20,291 bases of DNA, from contig NZ_BAAAFZ010000010.1 of NCBI RefSeq assembly GCF_039523795.1, forward strand, positions 1 to 20,291, read 5' to 3'. Positions 7,755-14,733 of the stretch are shown piece by piece; position 1 is the first letter of the stretch, and every line of letters begins with the position of its first letter. This stretch comes from Craurococcus roseus (GTDB lineage: Bacteria > Pseudomonadota > Alphaproteobacteria > Acetobacterales > Acetobacteraceae). The position numbers and the translations under genes are program-made. Below the pieces are notes generated by a model that worked only from the letters and a program-made list of their open reading frames with translations, was not told where the DNA came from and made no database searches.

Positions 7755-8847
7755 ATGCGCGGGATCGACACGCTGGGGCGGCTGGACTCCGACGCGGGCC
7801 TGTTGCGCGCGCGCCTCGAAACGCTCAACCGCCAACTCGCCACCGGCCGGCGCGCGGAAGCGCCCGGCGACCTCGCGCCGCAGCTCCCGCGCGTGGCGGC
7901 GCTGCGGGCGGAGGCGACGCGGCGCGACACCTACGGCGCTGCGGTCGGCGAAGCGCTGGCGCGCGCGCAGGCGACGCAGCGAACGCTGGGCCGCTTGTCG
8001 GAGATCGCCAGCGAGTTCGGCGACGGCGTCGCCATGAAATTGGACCCGGGCGACCCGGAGGCCATCCCCTTCGCCGCAGCGCGCGCCCGCGCGGCGCTGG
8101 TCGAGGTCGGGCAGCTCCTGAACGCGCAACAGGGCGGCGAGTACCTGTTCGGCGGTTCCGACTCGGCCAACCCGCCGGTGCCCGGGCCCGACGGACTGCC
8201 GACGAGCGGCTTCGCCGCGCAGATCGCCGCCGCGGTGTCCACCCTGGCCAGCGGCGGCACCGCGGCGGCCGCGGGCGCCGNNNNNNNNNNNNNNNNNNNN
8301 NNNCGCCTGCGCCGCCGCGGCGAGCGACGCCGCCGGCACCACGCCCTTCTCGGCCTTTCTGTCCTCCGGCCCCGGACGGACCGAGCCGCGCCGGGGCGTG
8401 CCGGCGGAGGACGGCGCCCTGGTGCCCTACGGGGTGCAGGCCAACCGCAACGCCGCCGCGGCGTCGGGCGGCGAAACCACCGGCTCCTGGGCGCGCGACC
8501 TGTTGCGCGGCTTGGCCAGCATCGCCGCGATGACGCCCGCGCAGGCCGCCGCGTCGCCTTCCGAGTTCAGGGCCTTCGTCGCCGTGGTGCGCGAGGGCTT
8601 CCGCAGCGCCACAGGCGCCCTGGCCGACGAAGCCGGGGCGCTCGGCCTCACGGAAGCGAGGCTGGAGGGCGTGCAACGGCGCCACGCGGACGCGAACACG
8701 GCCCTGGCCGCGCAGATCGCGGGGGTGGAGGAGGTGGACCTGGCGGAGGTGCTGACGCGCCTGAAGGCGACGGAGACCACGCTCCAGGCGAGCTACGCCG
8801 CCATCGGCCGCTTGGGCGACCTTTCCCTCGCGCGGTTCCTGCGCTGA
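7755..8847 (+). CDS. flgL: Flagellar hook-associated protein FlgL (HAP3), interrupted by an assembly gap
   Basis: FlgL forms the second ring of the hook-filament junction, on which flagellin assembles. Residues 1-60 match the flagellin/FlgL N-terminal helix (LGRLDSDAGLLRARLETLNR, then QLATGRRAEAPGD). LVEVGQLLNAQQGGEYLFGG, near residue 116-135, is the FlgL signature. The C-terminal helix (EVDLAEVLTRLKATETTLQA, then SYAAIGRLGDLSLARFLR) is the flagellin_C type. About 175 residues precede the N run at 8281-8303 and about 181 follow in a different frame, a gap-size artefact giving roughly 363 residues in all. The ATG at 7755 has a weak ribosome site. The CtrA-like box at 7683-7697 is a plausible control element. 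Confidence 0.88.
8281..8303. other. Assembly gap (23 N) inside flgL
   Basis: A run of 23 undetermined bases is bordered on both sides by GC-only sequence. The flgL frame differs before and after it, so the recorded length is not the true length. Confidence 0.98.
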
Positions 8848-8850
8848 GCG

Positions 8851-8865
8851 TTCAGCCGGCATTAA
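8851..8865 (+). promoter_or_regulatory. CtrA-like box upstream of flbT
   Basis: The sequence reads TTCA-N7-TTAA, one mismatch from TTAA-N7-TTAA, and lies 54 bases before the flbT start in the 72-base spacer after flgL. The spacing and degree of match mirror the box before flgL. Confidence 0.4.
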
Positions 8866-8919
8866 GCGGCGGCGGCGACACTCGCCGGACCGGCCGAAGG
8901 GCGGAAAAAGGAAGGCAGC

Positions 8920-9363
8920 ATGTCAACGCTCGTACTCGAATTGCGCCAGGGCGACATGATGGTCGTCAACGGGGCGCCCATCCGCTTCCGCAACCGCGCC
9001 CGCATCGAGCTGGCGGCGCGGGCGCGGTTCCTGTTCGGCAAGCAGATCATGCCGCCGGAGGCCGCGAACACGCCGGCGCGGCGCATCTACTTCGCCTTGC
9101 AGACCGCTTACGTCGGCACGGAGGAGGAGCGCGCCTCCGGCCTCGACGCCGCGCGCCGCCTGATCGCCGACTTCCAAGGGGCCACGACCTCGACCCTCGC
9201 GCGCGAGATGCTGGGCCGCGCGCTGGTCCTGGCCGACGCCGACGAGTGCTACCAGGCGCTGCGGCTCGCCCGCCGCGTCGTGGTGCACGAGCAGGAAGTG
9301 ATGGGCTTGCCGCCCTTCGCGCCGCCGCGCGCCGCCTCCGCGGCGGTCCCGGAACCCGCCTGA
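8920..9363 (+). CDS. flbT: Flagellar biosynthesis repressor FlbT
   Basis: FlbT is an alphaproteobacterial post-transcriptional regulator. In Caulobacter it binds the flagellin mRNA leader and destabilises it until the hook is complete; in some other species it activates. The 147-residue product matches the family along its length: LVLELRQGDMMVVNGAPIRF (4-23), then FLFGKQIMPPEAANTPARRI (38-57), YFALQTAYVG, and the second half TLAREMLGRALVLADADECY with ALRLARRVVVHEQ. A strong ribosome site (AAGGAAGG at 8908-8915) precedes the ATG. It is coupled to the DUF1217 gene one base downstream. flaF, its usual partner, is not in the window. Confidence 0.92.
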   Translation: MSTLVLELRQGDMMVVNGAPIRFRNRARIELAARARFLFGKQIMPPEAANTPARRIYFALQTAYVGTEEERASGLDAARRLIADFQGATTSTLAREMLGRALVLADADECYQALRLARRVVVHEQEVMGLPPFAPPRAASAAVPEPA

Positions 9364-9364
9364 C

Positions 9365-10117
9365 GTGGCCGACGCGGCGAGCGCCATCCCCGCGCTGCGC
9401 CGGGCGCTCGCCCCGGACGCGGAAAGCAAGGCCCTGGCGCGGTTCGCCAAGGACCCGCAGCTCGTCCGCGAGATGGACGCCTTCGCCAAGGCGGCGGCCA
9501 AGGCGACCGACGTGAAGGCGGCGCTGCGCGACCCGAAGATCCTCAACGTGCTGCTGCCGGCGCTCGGCCTGCCGGACGCGGTCGGGCAACCGGGCCTCGC
9601 GCTGCGGGCGCTGACCGCCGACCCCAAGCAAGCCGATGGCTTGCTTTCGCGGCTGTCGGACAGCCGCTGGAAGGCGGCGGCGGCCACGCTGAACCTCCGC
9701 GAGCGCGGCGTCGCCGCGCTGCGCGACCCGAAGGTGCAAGCCTCGCTGGCGGACGGCCTCCGCCGCATGGCGTGGAAGAACGAACTGGACGCCGGGCAGC
9801 CCGGCGTCGGCGACGCGCTGCTGTTCCGCGACCGCGCTTCCGCCGCGACGAACGCCTACGCGGTGCTGGGCGACCCGGTGCTGCGGCGCGTGGTCACGAC
9901 GGCGCTCGGCTTGCCGCAGGCGATCGTGGTCCAGCCGGTCGAGACCCAGGCGCGCGCCATCACCGCCCGGCTCGATCTCGCCAAGCTCCAGGACCCGCGC
10001 GAGGTGGCGAAGCTGGCGGAGCGCTACGTGGTGGCCGCGGCGGGCAGCGGCGGAACCGCCGCCGGCGCTTCGTCGCCGTTGTTGAGCCTGGTCCCCGCGG
10101 GCGGGTTGCTGGCCTGA
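9365..10117 (+). CDS. DUF1217 flagellar protein
   Basis: The 250-residue product belongs to the DUF1217 family found in alphaproteobacterial flagellar clusters; its biochemical role is not established. It contains two related helical units. The first is around residues 57-100 (DPKILNVLLPALGLPDAVGQ onward, including ADPKQADGLLSRLSD). The second is around 175-226 (LGDPVLRRVVTTALGLPQAI onward, including AKLQDPREVAKLAERYV). Each carries the LGDP/DPK-x-ALGLP pattern. The start is GTG at 9365, one base after the flbT stop, so translation is probably coupled. The converging ASCH gene ends 15 bases beyond the stop. Being cotranslated with FlbT suggests a part in filament control or junction assembly, which is inference. 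Confidence 0.82.
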   Translation: MADAASAIPALRRALAPDAESKALARFAKDPQLVREMDAFAKAAAKATDVKAALRDPKILNVLLPALGLPDAVGQPGLALRALTADPKQADGLLSRLSDSRWKAAAATLNLRERGVAALRDPKVQASLADGLRRMAWKNELDAGQPGVGDALLFRDRASAATNAYAVLGDPVLRRVVTTALGLPQAIVVQPVETQARAITARLDLAKLQDPREVAKLAERYVVAAAGSGGTAAGASSPLLSLVPAGGLLA

Positions 10118-10132
10118 GCGCTCCCCCGGCGG

Positions 10133-10525
10133 TCATCCCCCTTCCGGTGCGGGGATGCGTTCGACGACGCGGAAGCGTTCGCAAAAGAGCGGCATGTCCT
10201 CCGCGAACCGGCCCAGGCGGGTGAAGTACGCCCGGTGCGCGTCCCGCCAATAGGCGAGGCTCCGGTCCCCCTCGCCCTCGTCGTGGGCGAAGGCCGCGTC
10301 CACCTCGTGGAAGCGGCGCTGCTCCAACTCCACGGTTTCCACCACCGCGAGCGGCCGCCCCGACCCGCTCAGCACCACCATCAGTTTGCCGACCGCCGTC
10401 AGCAGGCCGTCGTCCACCGCCCAGCAGGTGGCGGTCTTCTTGCCGGCGAGCACGAGCGCCGCGAGTTCGTCGGCCAAGGCCGGGTTGTCGCCGAAAGAGA
10501 AGGTTTCCAGACTCTGCCAGTCCAT
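10133..10525 (-). CDS. ASCH domain-containing protein
   Basis: The 130-residue product is a single ASCH domain, a PUA-like beta barrel thought to bind RNA or modified nucleosides; some members are amidohydrolases acting on N4-acetylcytidine. Visible family motifs are FSFGDNPALADELAALVLAG (9-28), GKKTATC (28-34), a TAVGKLMVVLSGSGRPLAVV strand pair, and the conserved EVDAAFAHDEGEGDRSLAYW followed by RDAHRAYF. The ATG at 10525 gives the usual family length. It is divergent from the AbrB-family gene (85-base spacer) and convergent with the DUF1217 gene. Confidence 0.84.
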   Translation of the reverse strand: MDWQSLETFSFGDNPALADELAALVLAGKKTATCWAVDDGLLTAVGKLMVVLSGSGRPLAVVETVELEQRRFHEVDAAFAHDEGEGDRSLAYWRDAHRAYFTRLGRFAEDMPLFCERFRVVERIPAPEGG

Positions 10526-10610
10526 CGCCGGCCCCTTCGCGCAGGGGACCCGTCCGCGACCTGCCGCCGGTCCGGGTCCTCCTGGTTTGACGCTCCGGCG
10601 GCCGGGCGCG

Positions 10611-11693
10611 ATGGTCGGCGACTTGTCCCCCGCCCCGCAACCGTCTCCTGCCGAATCCCTCCTCCGCACCCACCTCCGCACCGCCGTGGTCGCCGCGCTC
10701 GGGGGCGCCGTGCTGCACCTGCTGCGGGTGCCGCTCGCCTGGATGATCGGCGCCATGCTCGCCACTGCGCTGCTGGCGTGGCACCGGCCGGTGGCGATGC
10801 CGGCCTGGGCGCGGCCGGCCGGGCTGGTGTTCCTCGGCTTGGCCCTCGGGGCCACCTTCTCCGGGCCGGTGCTGGCGGCGGTGACGGGCGCCTTGCCGGT
10901 GCTGCTGGCGGGCGGGCTGCTGTCCATGGCGGCGGGGCTCGCCGTGGTGCCGCTCTTCACGCGGTTCGCGGGCACGGACAAGCGCACCGCGTTCTTCTGC
11001 GCCATCCCCGGCGGCATCGTGGTGATGGCGATGCTGGCGCAAGAGGCGAAGGCGTCCGTCGCCACCGTGACCCTGGCGCAGACCTTGCGCGTGCTGGTGG
11101 TGGTGCTGGCCTTCCCGCCATTGATGGGCTGGCTCGCCCCGCACGGCGAGTACGGCGGCGCCTTCAGCGCGGCGCGGGAGGCCTTCTCCTGGCCGGGGCT
11201 CCTGGCGATGGCGGCGGCCGGGTTGCTGGCGGCCTGGCCGTTGCGCCGCCTCGGCCTCGCCAACCCCTGGATGCTCGGGCCTTGCGCCGTGGCGGTCGCG
11301 CTGGGCGCCGGCGGGAACCTGCCGTCCGGCGTGCCGGTGCCGCTGGTGGACGCGGCGCAGGTGGCGATGGGCGCCTCGCTCGGCACGCGGCTGACGCGGA
11401 GCTTCCTGCTGGCCTCGCGCCGCTTGGCGGTGGTGTCCGCGCTTTCGGCCGCGGCGCTGTCCGTGCTGCTGACGGCGCTCGCGGTGCCGGTGGCGTTGCT
11501 GTCCGGGCTGCCGATGGCGGCGATGATCCTCGGCCTCGCGCCGGGCGGTATGCTGGAGATGTCGCTCACCGCCCAGGCGCTGGAGCTCGCGGTGCCGCTG
11601 GTGCTGGCGTTCCACCTGCTGCGGACGGTGCTGTGCAACCTGCTGGTCGGGCCGCTGCACCGCCTCGTGCTGCGCCCCGGGGCGCCGCGCTGA
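10611..11693 (+). CDS. AbrB-family membrane protein
   Basis: The 360-residue inner-membrane protein belongs to the AbrB family (PF05145), often labelled 'putative ammonia monooxygenase'. That label is historical; the members look like small-molecule transporters or regulators of membrane processes. Roughly nine or ten hydrophobic segments are visible. The sequence is an internal duplication: CAIPGGIVVMAMLAQEAKAS in the first half corresponds to GLAPGGMLEMSLTAQALELA in the second, each followed by a helix with a conserved LR (TLRVLVVV / HLLRTVLCNLLVG). ATG 10611 gives a short cytoplasmic leader before the first membrane helix (WMIGAMLATALLAW region). The substrate is unknown. Confidence 0.86.
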   Translation: MVGDLSPAPQPSPAESLLRTHLRTAVVAALGGAVLHLLRVPLAWMIGAMLATALLAWHRPVAMPAWARPAGLVFLGLALGATFSGPVLAAVTGALPVLLAGGLLSMAAGLAVVPLFTRFAGTDKRTAFFCAIPGGIVVMAMLAQEAKASVATVTLAQTLRVLVVVLAFPPLMGWLAPHGEYGGAFSAAREAFSWPGLLAMAAAGLLAAWPLRRLGLANPWMLGPCAVAVALGAGGNLPSGVPVPLVDAAQVAMGASLGTRLTRSFLLASRRLAVVSALSAAALSVLLTALAVPVALLSGLPMAAMILGLAPGGMLEMSLTAQALELAVPLVLAFHLLRTVLCNLLVGPLHRLVLRPGAPR

Positions 11694-11803
11694 AGGGCTC
11701 CGGGGAGGGCTTCGGCGGCGGTGCTTCGCGCCGCGGGCGCGGCCGTCGCCTGTTCCGCTGCGGCTCGCCTTGCTTCCTTATTGTCTCCCTTCCCCACCGG
11801 GCC

Positions 11804-11834
11804 TTGCCGCCCGGGCCGGGCCGGGCCCTACACT
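11804..11834 (+). promoter_or_regulatory. Possible sigma-70-type promoter before the cupin gene
   Basis: TTGCCG at 11804-11809 and TACACT at 11829-11834 each match four of six consensus bases, with a long 19-base spacer. The only support is position: the -10 lies 36 bases before the ATG within a 177-base intergenic gap. Confidence 0.22.
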
Positions 11835-11870
11835 GCCCGTCGCCCTGTTCCGCGGAGGAGTGCGCGCGCC

Positions 11871-12302
11871 ATGCCCGACGACGGCCCGAGCAAGCCCTTC
11901 ATGCGCCGCCGGTCGACGGCGGACGAGCCTTCGCCGCCGTCCGTGTTCCTCGACGCGCCGAACATGCCTTGGGAGACAACCAAGTTCCCGGGCATCCGGA
12001 TGAAGATGCTCCTCAACGACCCGGCCAGCGGCATGTGCACCAAGCTGATGCGGCTGGAGCCCGGCGCCGGGGTGCGGCTGCACGAGCACACGGCGGTGGA
12101 GCAGACCTGGGTGATCGAGGGGCGCTTCCTGGACGAGGAAGGCGAGTGCGGGCCGGGGCAGTTCGTGTGGCGGCCGGCCGGCAACACCCACGTCGCCTGG
12201 GCGGGGCCGGAAGGCGCGACGATCCTGGGCGTGTTCCTGAAGCCGAACGTCTTCGCCGATGGGCGGAGGTTCTTCTCGCAGGACCGCGGCGGCGGGGCCT
12301 GA
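11871..12302 (+). CDS. Cupin domain protein (ChrR-like)
   Basis: The 143-residue single-domain cupin has the two metal-binding motifs: HEHTAVEQTWVIEG (71-84, ligands His71, His73 and Glu77) and PAGNTHVAW (102-110, ligand His107). All four expected ligands are present, so a bound metal is likely. The general pattern (LEPGAGVRLHEHTAVEQTWV, then DEEGECGPGQFVWRPAGNTH) is that of the ChrR cupin-7 group, but without an anti-sigma N-terminal domain. A strong ribosome site (GGAGGAG at 11854-11860) supports ATG 11871. A methyltransferase gene follows after 15 bases in the same direction. Its role could be a small dioxygenase, isomerase or sensor. Confidence 0.82.
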   Translation: MPDDGPSKPFMRRRSTADEPSPPSVFLDAPNMPWETTKFPGIRMKMLLNDPASGMCTKLMRLEPGAGVRLHEHTAVEQTWVIEGRFLDEEGECGPGQFVWRPAGNTHVAWAGPEGATILGVFLKPNVFADGRRFFSQDRGGGA

Positions 12303-12317
12303 GCCGGGGTCGGCGCC

Positions 12318-13127
12318 GTGGCCATCATGGCCGGGGACGCGGAAGACCGCTGGTGGAGCGGCGACGTTTACGAACCCTATGTGGGGCGGTGGAGCCGGTT
12401 GGTGGCGCGCGAGTTCCTCACGTGGCTGGACGCCCCGGCCGGGCTCGACTGGCTCGACGCGGGGTGCGGCACCGGCGCGCTGGCCGAGGCGGTCGCCGAA
12501 CGCTGCGCGCCCAAGCGCCTCGCCGCGGTCGATCCGTCGGCCGGTTTCATCGACTTCGCCCGCCGGCGATTGGGCGGCGCGGGCGCCGAGTTGCTGCGGG
12601 CCGACGCCCGGGACCTGCCGTTCGCCGCGGGCGGGTTCGACCGCGTCGTGTCCGGCTTGGTGCTCAACTTCGTGCCCGACCAGCCGCGCGCGGTGGCGGA
12701 GATGGCGAGGGTCGCCCGGCCGGGCGGCGAGGTGGCGCTCTACGTCTGGGATTACGCCGGGGGAATGGAGCTGATGCGCCGCTTCTGGGACGCGGCCGTC
12801 GCCTTGGACCCGAACGCCCGCGCGCTGGACGAGGGCGCGCGCTTCCCGGTCTGCCGGCCGGGGCCGCTGCGCGGGCTGTTCGAGGGAGCGGGCCTCGACG
12901 GCGTGGACACGCGGGCCATCGACGTGCCAACGGCCTTCCGCGACTTCGACGAGTACTGGACCCCCTTCCTCAGCGGGCAGGCGCCGGCGCCGGGCTATTG
13001 CATGTCGCTCGGGGAGGAGGCCCGCGCGGCGTTGCGCGAACGGCTGCGCGCGTCCTTGCCCGTGCGGCCGGACGGCGGCATCCACCTCACCGCGCGGGCC
13101 TGGGCCGTGCGCGGGCGCAGGGGCTGA
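12318..13127 (+). CDS. Class I SAM-dependent methyltransferase (Methyltransf_11 type)
   Basis: The 269-residue product shows motif I LDAGCGTGALAEAV (46-59), the ribose-binding acidic VDPSAGFIDFAR (71-82), motif II around RADARDLPFAAGGFDRVVSG (94-113), and the post-motif RVARPGGEVALYVWDYAGGM (131-150). This is the common small-molecule or ubiquinone-type methyltransferase layout. The start is GTG 12318 or ATG 12327; neither has a strong ribosome site. It is probably cotranscribed with the cupin gene. The C-terminal third has the FRDFDEYWTPFLSGQAPAPG segment seen in this group. The substrate is unknown. Confidence 0.86.
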   Translation: MAIMAGDAEDRWWSGDVYEPYVGRWSRLVAREFLTWLDAPAGLDWLDAGCGTGALAEAVAERCAPKRLAAVDPSAGFIDFARRRLGGAGAELLRADARDLPFAAGGFDRVVSGLVLNFVPDQPRAVAEMARVARPGGEVALYVWDYAGGMELMRRFWDAAVALDPNARALDEGARFPVCRPGPLRGLFEGAGLDGVDTRAIDVPTAFRDFDEYWTPFLSGQAPAPGYCMSLGEEARAALRERLRASLPVRPDGGIHLTARAWAVRGRRG

Positions 13128-13156
13128 GGGTGGCGGGCTTCCCCGGACCCAGCCGG

Positions 13157-14131
13157 CTACAGCAGCGCAAGTTGCATCTCCGGCTCGCGCCGCCGCTGGG
13201 CCGGCGCGCCCGGCGCCGCGAACCGGTGGCGGTCTAGGGGCTGTGCGGCGGCGTCGGTGCCGTGCAGCTTGAGCCGCGCCACCGCCATGCGGAAGCGCTG
13301 CGCCAGCATGTCGGCGTGGGGGCCGGTGCCGGTTTGGCGGTCCCCGGAGCGGGATTGGTGGCGCACCCCAGTGCGTGTCTCCCGCACCAGGGCGAGCACG
13401 CGCGCGGCGCGGTCCGGGAAATGGGTGCGGAGCCACGCCTCGAACATGCCAGCGGTTTCCGGCGGCAGGCGCAGCAGCACGTAGCCGGCGCGGGTCGCGC
13501 CCGCTTGCGCGGCGGTGGCGAGGATGCGCTCCAGTTCGGCGTCGTTGATGCCGGGGACCACGGGCGCGGCCAGCACCCCGGCGGGGATGCCGGCGCGGGC
13601 CAGTTCGGCTATGGCGGCGATGCGGCGCATGGGCGCGGCGGCGCGCGGCTCCATCCGGCGGGCGAGAGTTGGGTCCAGCGTGGCGACGGACAGGCAGACG
13701 TGGACCAGGTTGCGTTCGGACAACCGCTTCAGGATGTTTAGGTCGCGCAGCACGCCGGCGGACTTGGTCACGATCGTCACCGGGTGGCCGAAGCGCTCCA
13801 GCACCTCCAGCACAGAGCGGGTGAGGCGCAGGGTGCGCTCGACGGGCTGGTACGGGTCGGTGTCGGCGCCGAGCGCCACCGGGCGGGGGGCGTAGCCGGG
13901 GCGGCGCAACTCCCGTTCGAGGAGGGCGGGCAAGTCGGGCTTGAGGTGGAGGAGCGCCTCCAAGTCGAGGCCCGGGGAATGGCCGAGGTGGACGTGGGCG
14001 GGCCAGGCGCGGCCGTGGACGCAGCCCATGTTCGTGTTCAGCGCATGTGTCGACTGCGCATGCACGCCCAGCGGCGAATCCAGGTCGGGGTACGGCCCGT
14101 GCGGATCGGGCCAGGAGCCGTCCAAGGGCAT
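13157..14131 (-). CDS. PA0069-family radical SAM protein lacking the full cluster motif
   Basis: The 324-residue product aligns by eye with PA0069/SplB-like radical SAM proteins: SPGLDLEALLHLKPDLPALL (52-71), VALGADTDPYQPVER (85-99), TIVTKSAGVLRDLNIL (119-134), SVATLDPTLARRMEPRAAAP (148-167), GVLAAPVVPGINDAELERIL (185-204), GYVLLRLPPE (216-225), GTGPHADMLAQRFRMAV (268-284). The family normally has GCxHGCxYCFARPTHAYLG. Here the text is GCVHG-R-AWPAHVHLG (36-50): Cys37 remains, but the next two cysteines are gone, as if four residues (12 bases) were missing near 14011. The only other cysteine is Cys146. ATG 14131 has a near-perfect ribosome site at the right spacing. Without the CX3CX2C set it should not hold the 4Fe-4S cluster, so it is either a dead enzyme or a base-call error. 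Confidence 0.82.
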   Translation of the reverse strand: MPLDGSWPDPHGPYPDLDSPLGVHAQSTHALNTNMGCVHGRAWPAHVHLGHSPGLDLEALLHLKPDLPALLERELRRPGYAPRPVALGADTDPYQPVERTLRLTRSVLEVLERFGHPVTIVTKSAGVLRDLNILKRLSERNLVHVCLSVATLDPTLARRMEPRAAAPMRRIAAIAELARAGIPAGVLAAPVVPGINDAELERILATAAQAGATRAGYVLLRLPPETAGMFEAWLRTHFPDRAARVLALVRETRTGVRHQSRSGDRQTGTGPHADMLAQRFRMAVARLKLHGTDAAAQPLDRHRFAAPGAPAQRRREPEMQLALL

Positions 14132-14137
14132 CGTCAA

Positions 14138-14145
14138 CCTCCTTT
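14138..14145 (-). promoter_or_regulatory. Strong Shine-Dalgarno of the radical SAM gene
   Basis: Read on the minus strand this is AAAGGAGG, followed by TTGACG and the ATG at 14131. It decides the start: the upstream in-frame TTG at 14137 abuts the ribosome site and cannot be used. Confidence 0.7.
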
Positions 14146-14339
14146 ATCCGCGCCGCCTGGGAAGCGGGCGCACAACCAATGGAGCGGCGACGGTGCTGGA
14201 TCGCAGGTCGCCGCCTTCGCGGGCGCGAGACGATTCGTTGATGTTCATCTTATGTTCCGCGCCGCGCCGTGTCCAGGGGCCGCGTTACGCATCTCCGCTG
14301 GATGGGATGCCGTAGGTGCCGGAATATCGGAGGCCGCGC
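14146..14339. other. Non-coding stretch upstream of the radical SAM gene
   Basis: This stretch has lower GC than its surroundings, especially about 14225-14260, and probably carries the promoter of the minus-strand radical SAM gene. I find no credible coding frame and no clear -35/-10 pair. Together with the transposase remnant and 14631-14733, where I see nothing, it makes about 600 bases without an intact gene. Confidence 0.5.
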
Positions 14340-14630
14340 AGCGCCGGTGGAACGGCCGGCCGTCTTCCGGTAGCCGGGGTTGCGCCTCGCGTGCTCCAGC
14401 CGCCGGCCCGACGCGACGCGGTCCAGGTGGCCGCAGGGGGTGGATCTTGAGCAGGATCGCCGGGCGGTAGGCGGGCCGGCCGGCCCCCTCGGAGCCCGAC
14501 GCCCCGAGGTCCGACCCGTCGATGAACGCTTCGACGACGCAGACCCGATCGTCATCGGCGACACGGTCGCACAGCACCCCGGGAGCGACGCCGCCTGCCG
14601 CCGGTCCTTGCCCACGACGAAGCGCTCCAT
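14340..14630 (-). pseudogene. N-terminal remnant of an IS1182-type transposase
   Basis: Only about the first 90 residues of a transposase are recognisable, in two alternating frames. From ATG 14630 the frame reads MERFVVGKDRRQAASLPG. From about 14580 the adjoining frame reads CDRVADDDRVCVVEAFIDGS, then DLGASGSEGAGRPAYRPAIL and LKIHPL. From about 14437 the first frame resumes with GHLDRVASGRRLEHARRNP. These match, in order, the IS1182-type N-terminus: FVxGxDRxQ..LLPE, the AEDNPVRVVxxFVDxLDL block, GRPxYxPAxLLKxYxYGYLN, and RxxSSRRLExEAxRN. The DDE catalytic part is absent, and I found no inverted repeats or target duplication. It is a dead fragment marking past mobile-element activity. Confidence 0.68.
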
Positions 14631-14733
14631 CACGGCCCGCCCCGAAGCGGCAGGCCGGCGGCGCATCAGGTCAGCCCGTTTCCATAAGGCTTGGGCCCGG
14701 GGCGGCCTCGGCTCGGCCCTCCGCGAAGGGGTC

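Noticed and set aside
10135..10156. 6-bp inverted repeat (atcccc/ggggat) at the 3' end of the ASCH gene, near the DUF1217 stop
   Set aside because: It has a 10-base loop and lies within coding sequence; too weak to call a terminator.
9960..11660. 566-codon and overlapping 554-codon open frames on the minus strand
   Set aside because: They run opposite the AbrB-family membrane protein and read as Gln/His/Arg low complexity. Only the ASCH segment (10133-10525) is real.
11727..11741. 6-bp hairpin after the AbrB-family gene
   Set aside because: Short, without a T run; such GC-only palindromes are expected by chance at this composition.
10235..13237. 1000-codon open frame on the plus strand
   Set aside because: It crosses four well-supported genes in the wrong frame and is compositionally biased throughout.
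11778..13436. 552-codon open frame on the minus strand opposite the cupin and methyltransferase genes
   Set aside because: It has no recognisable motifs, while the plus-strand cupin and methyltransferase motifs are unambiguous.
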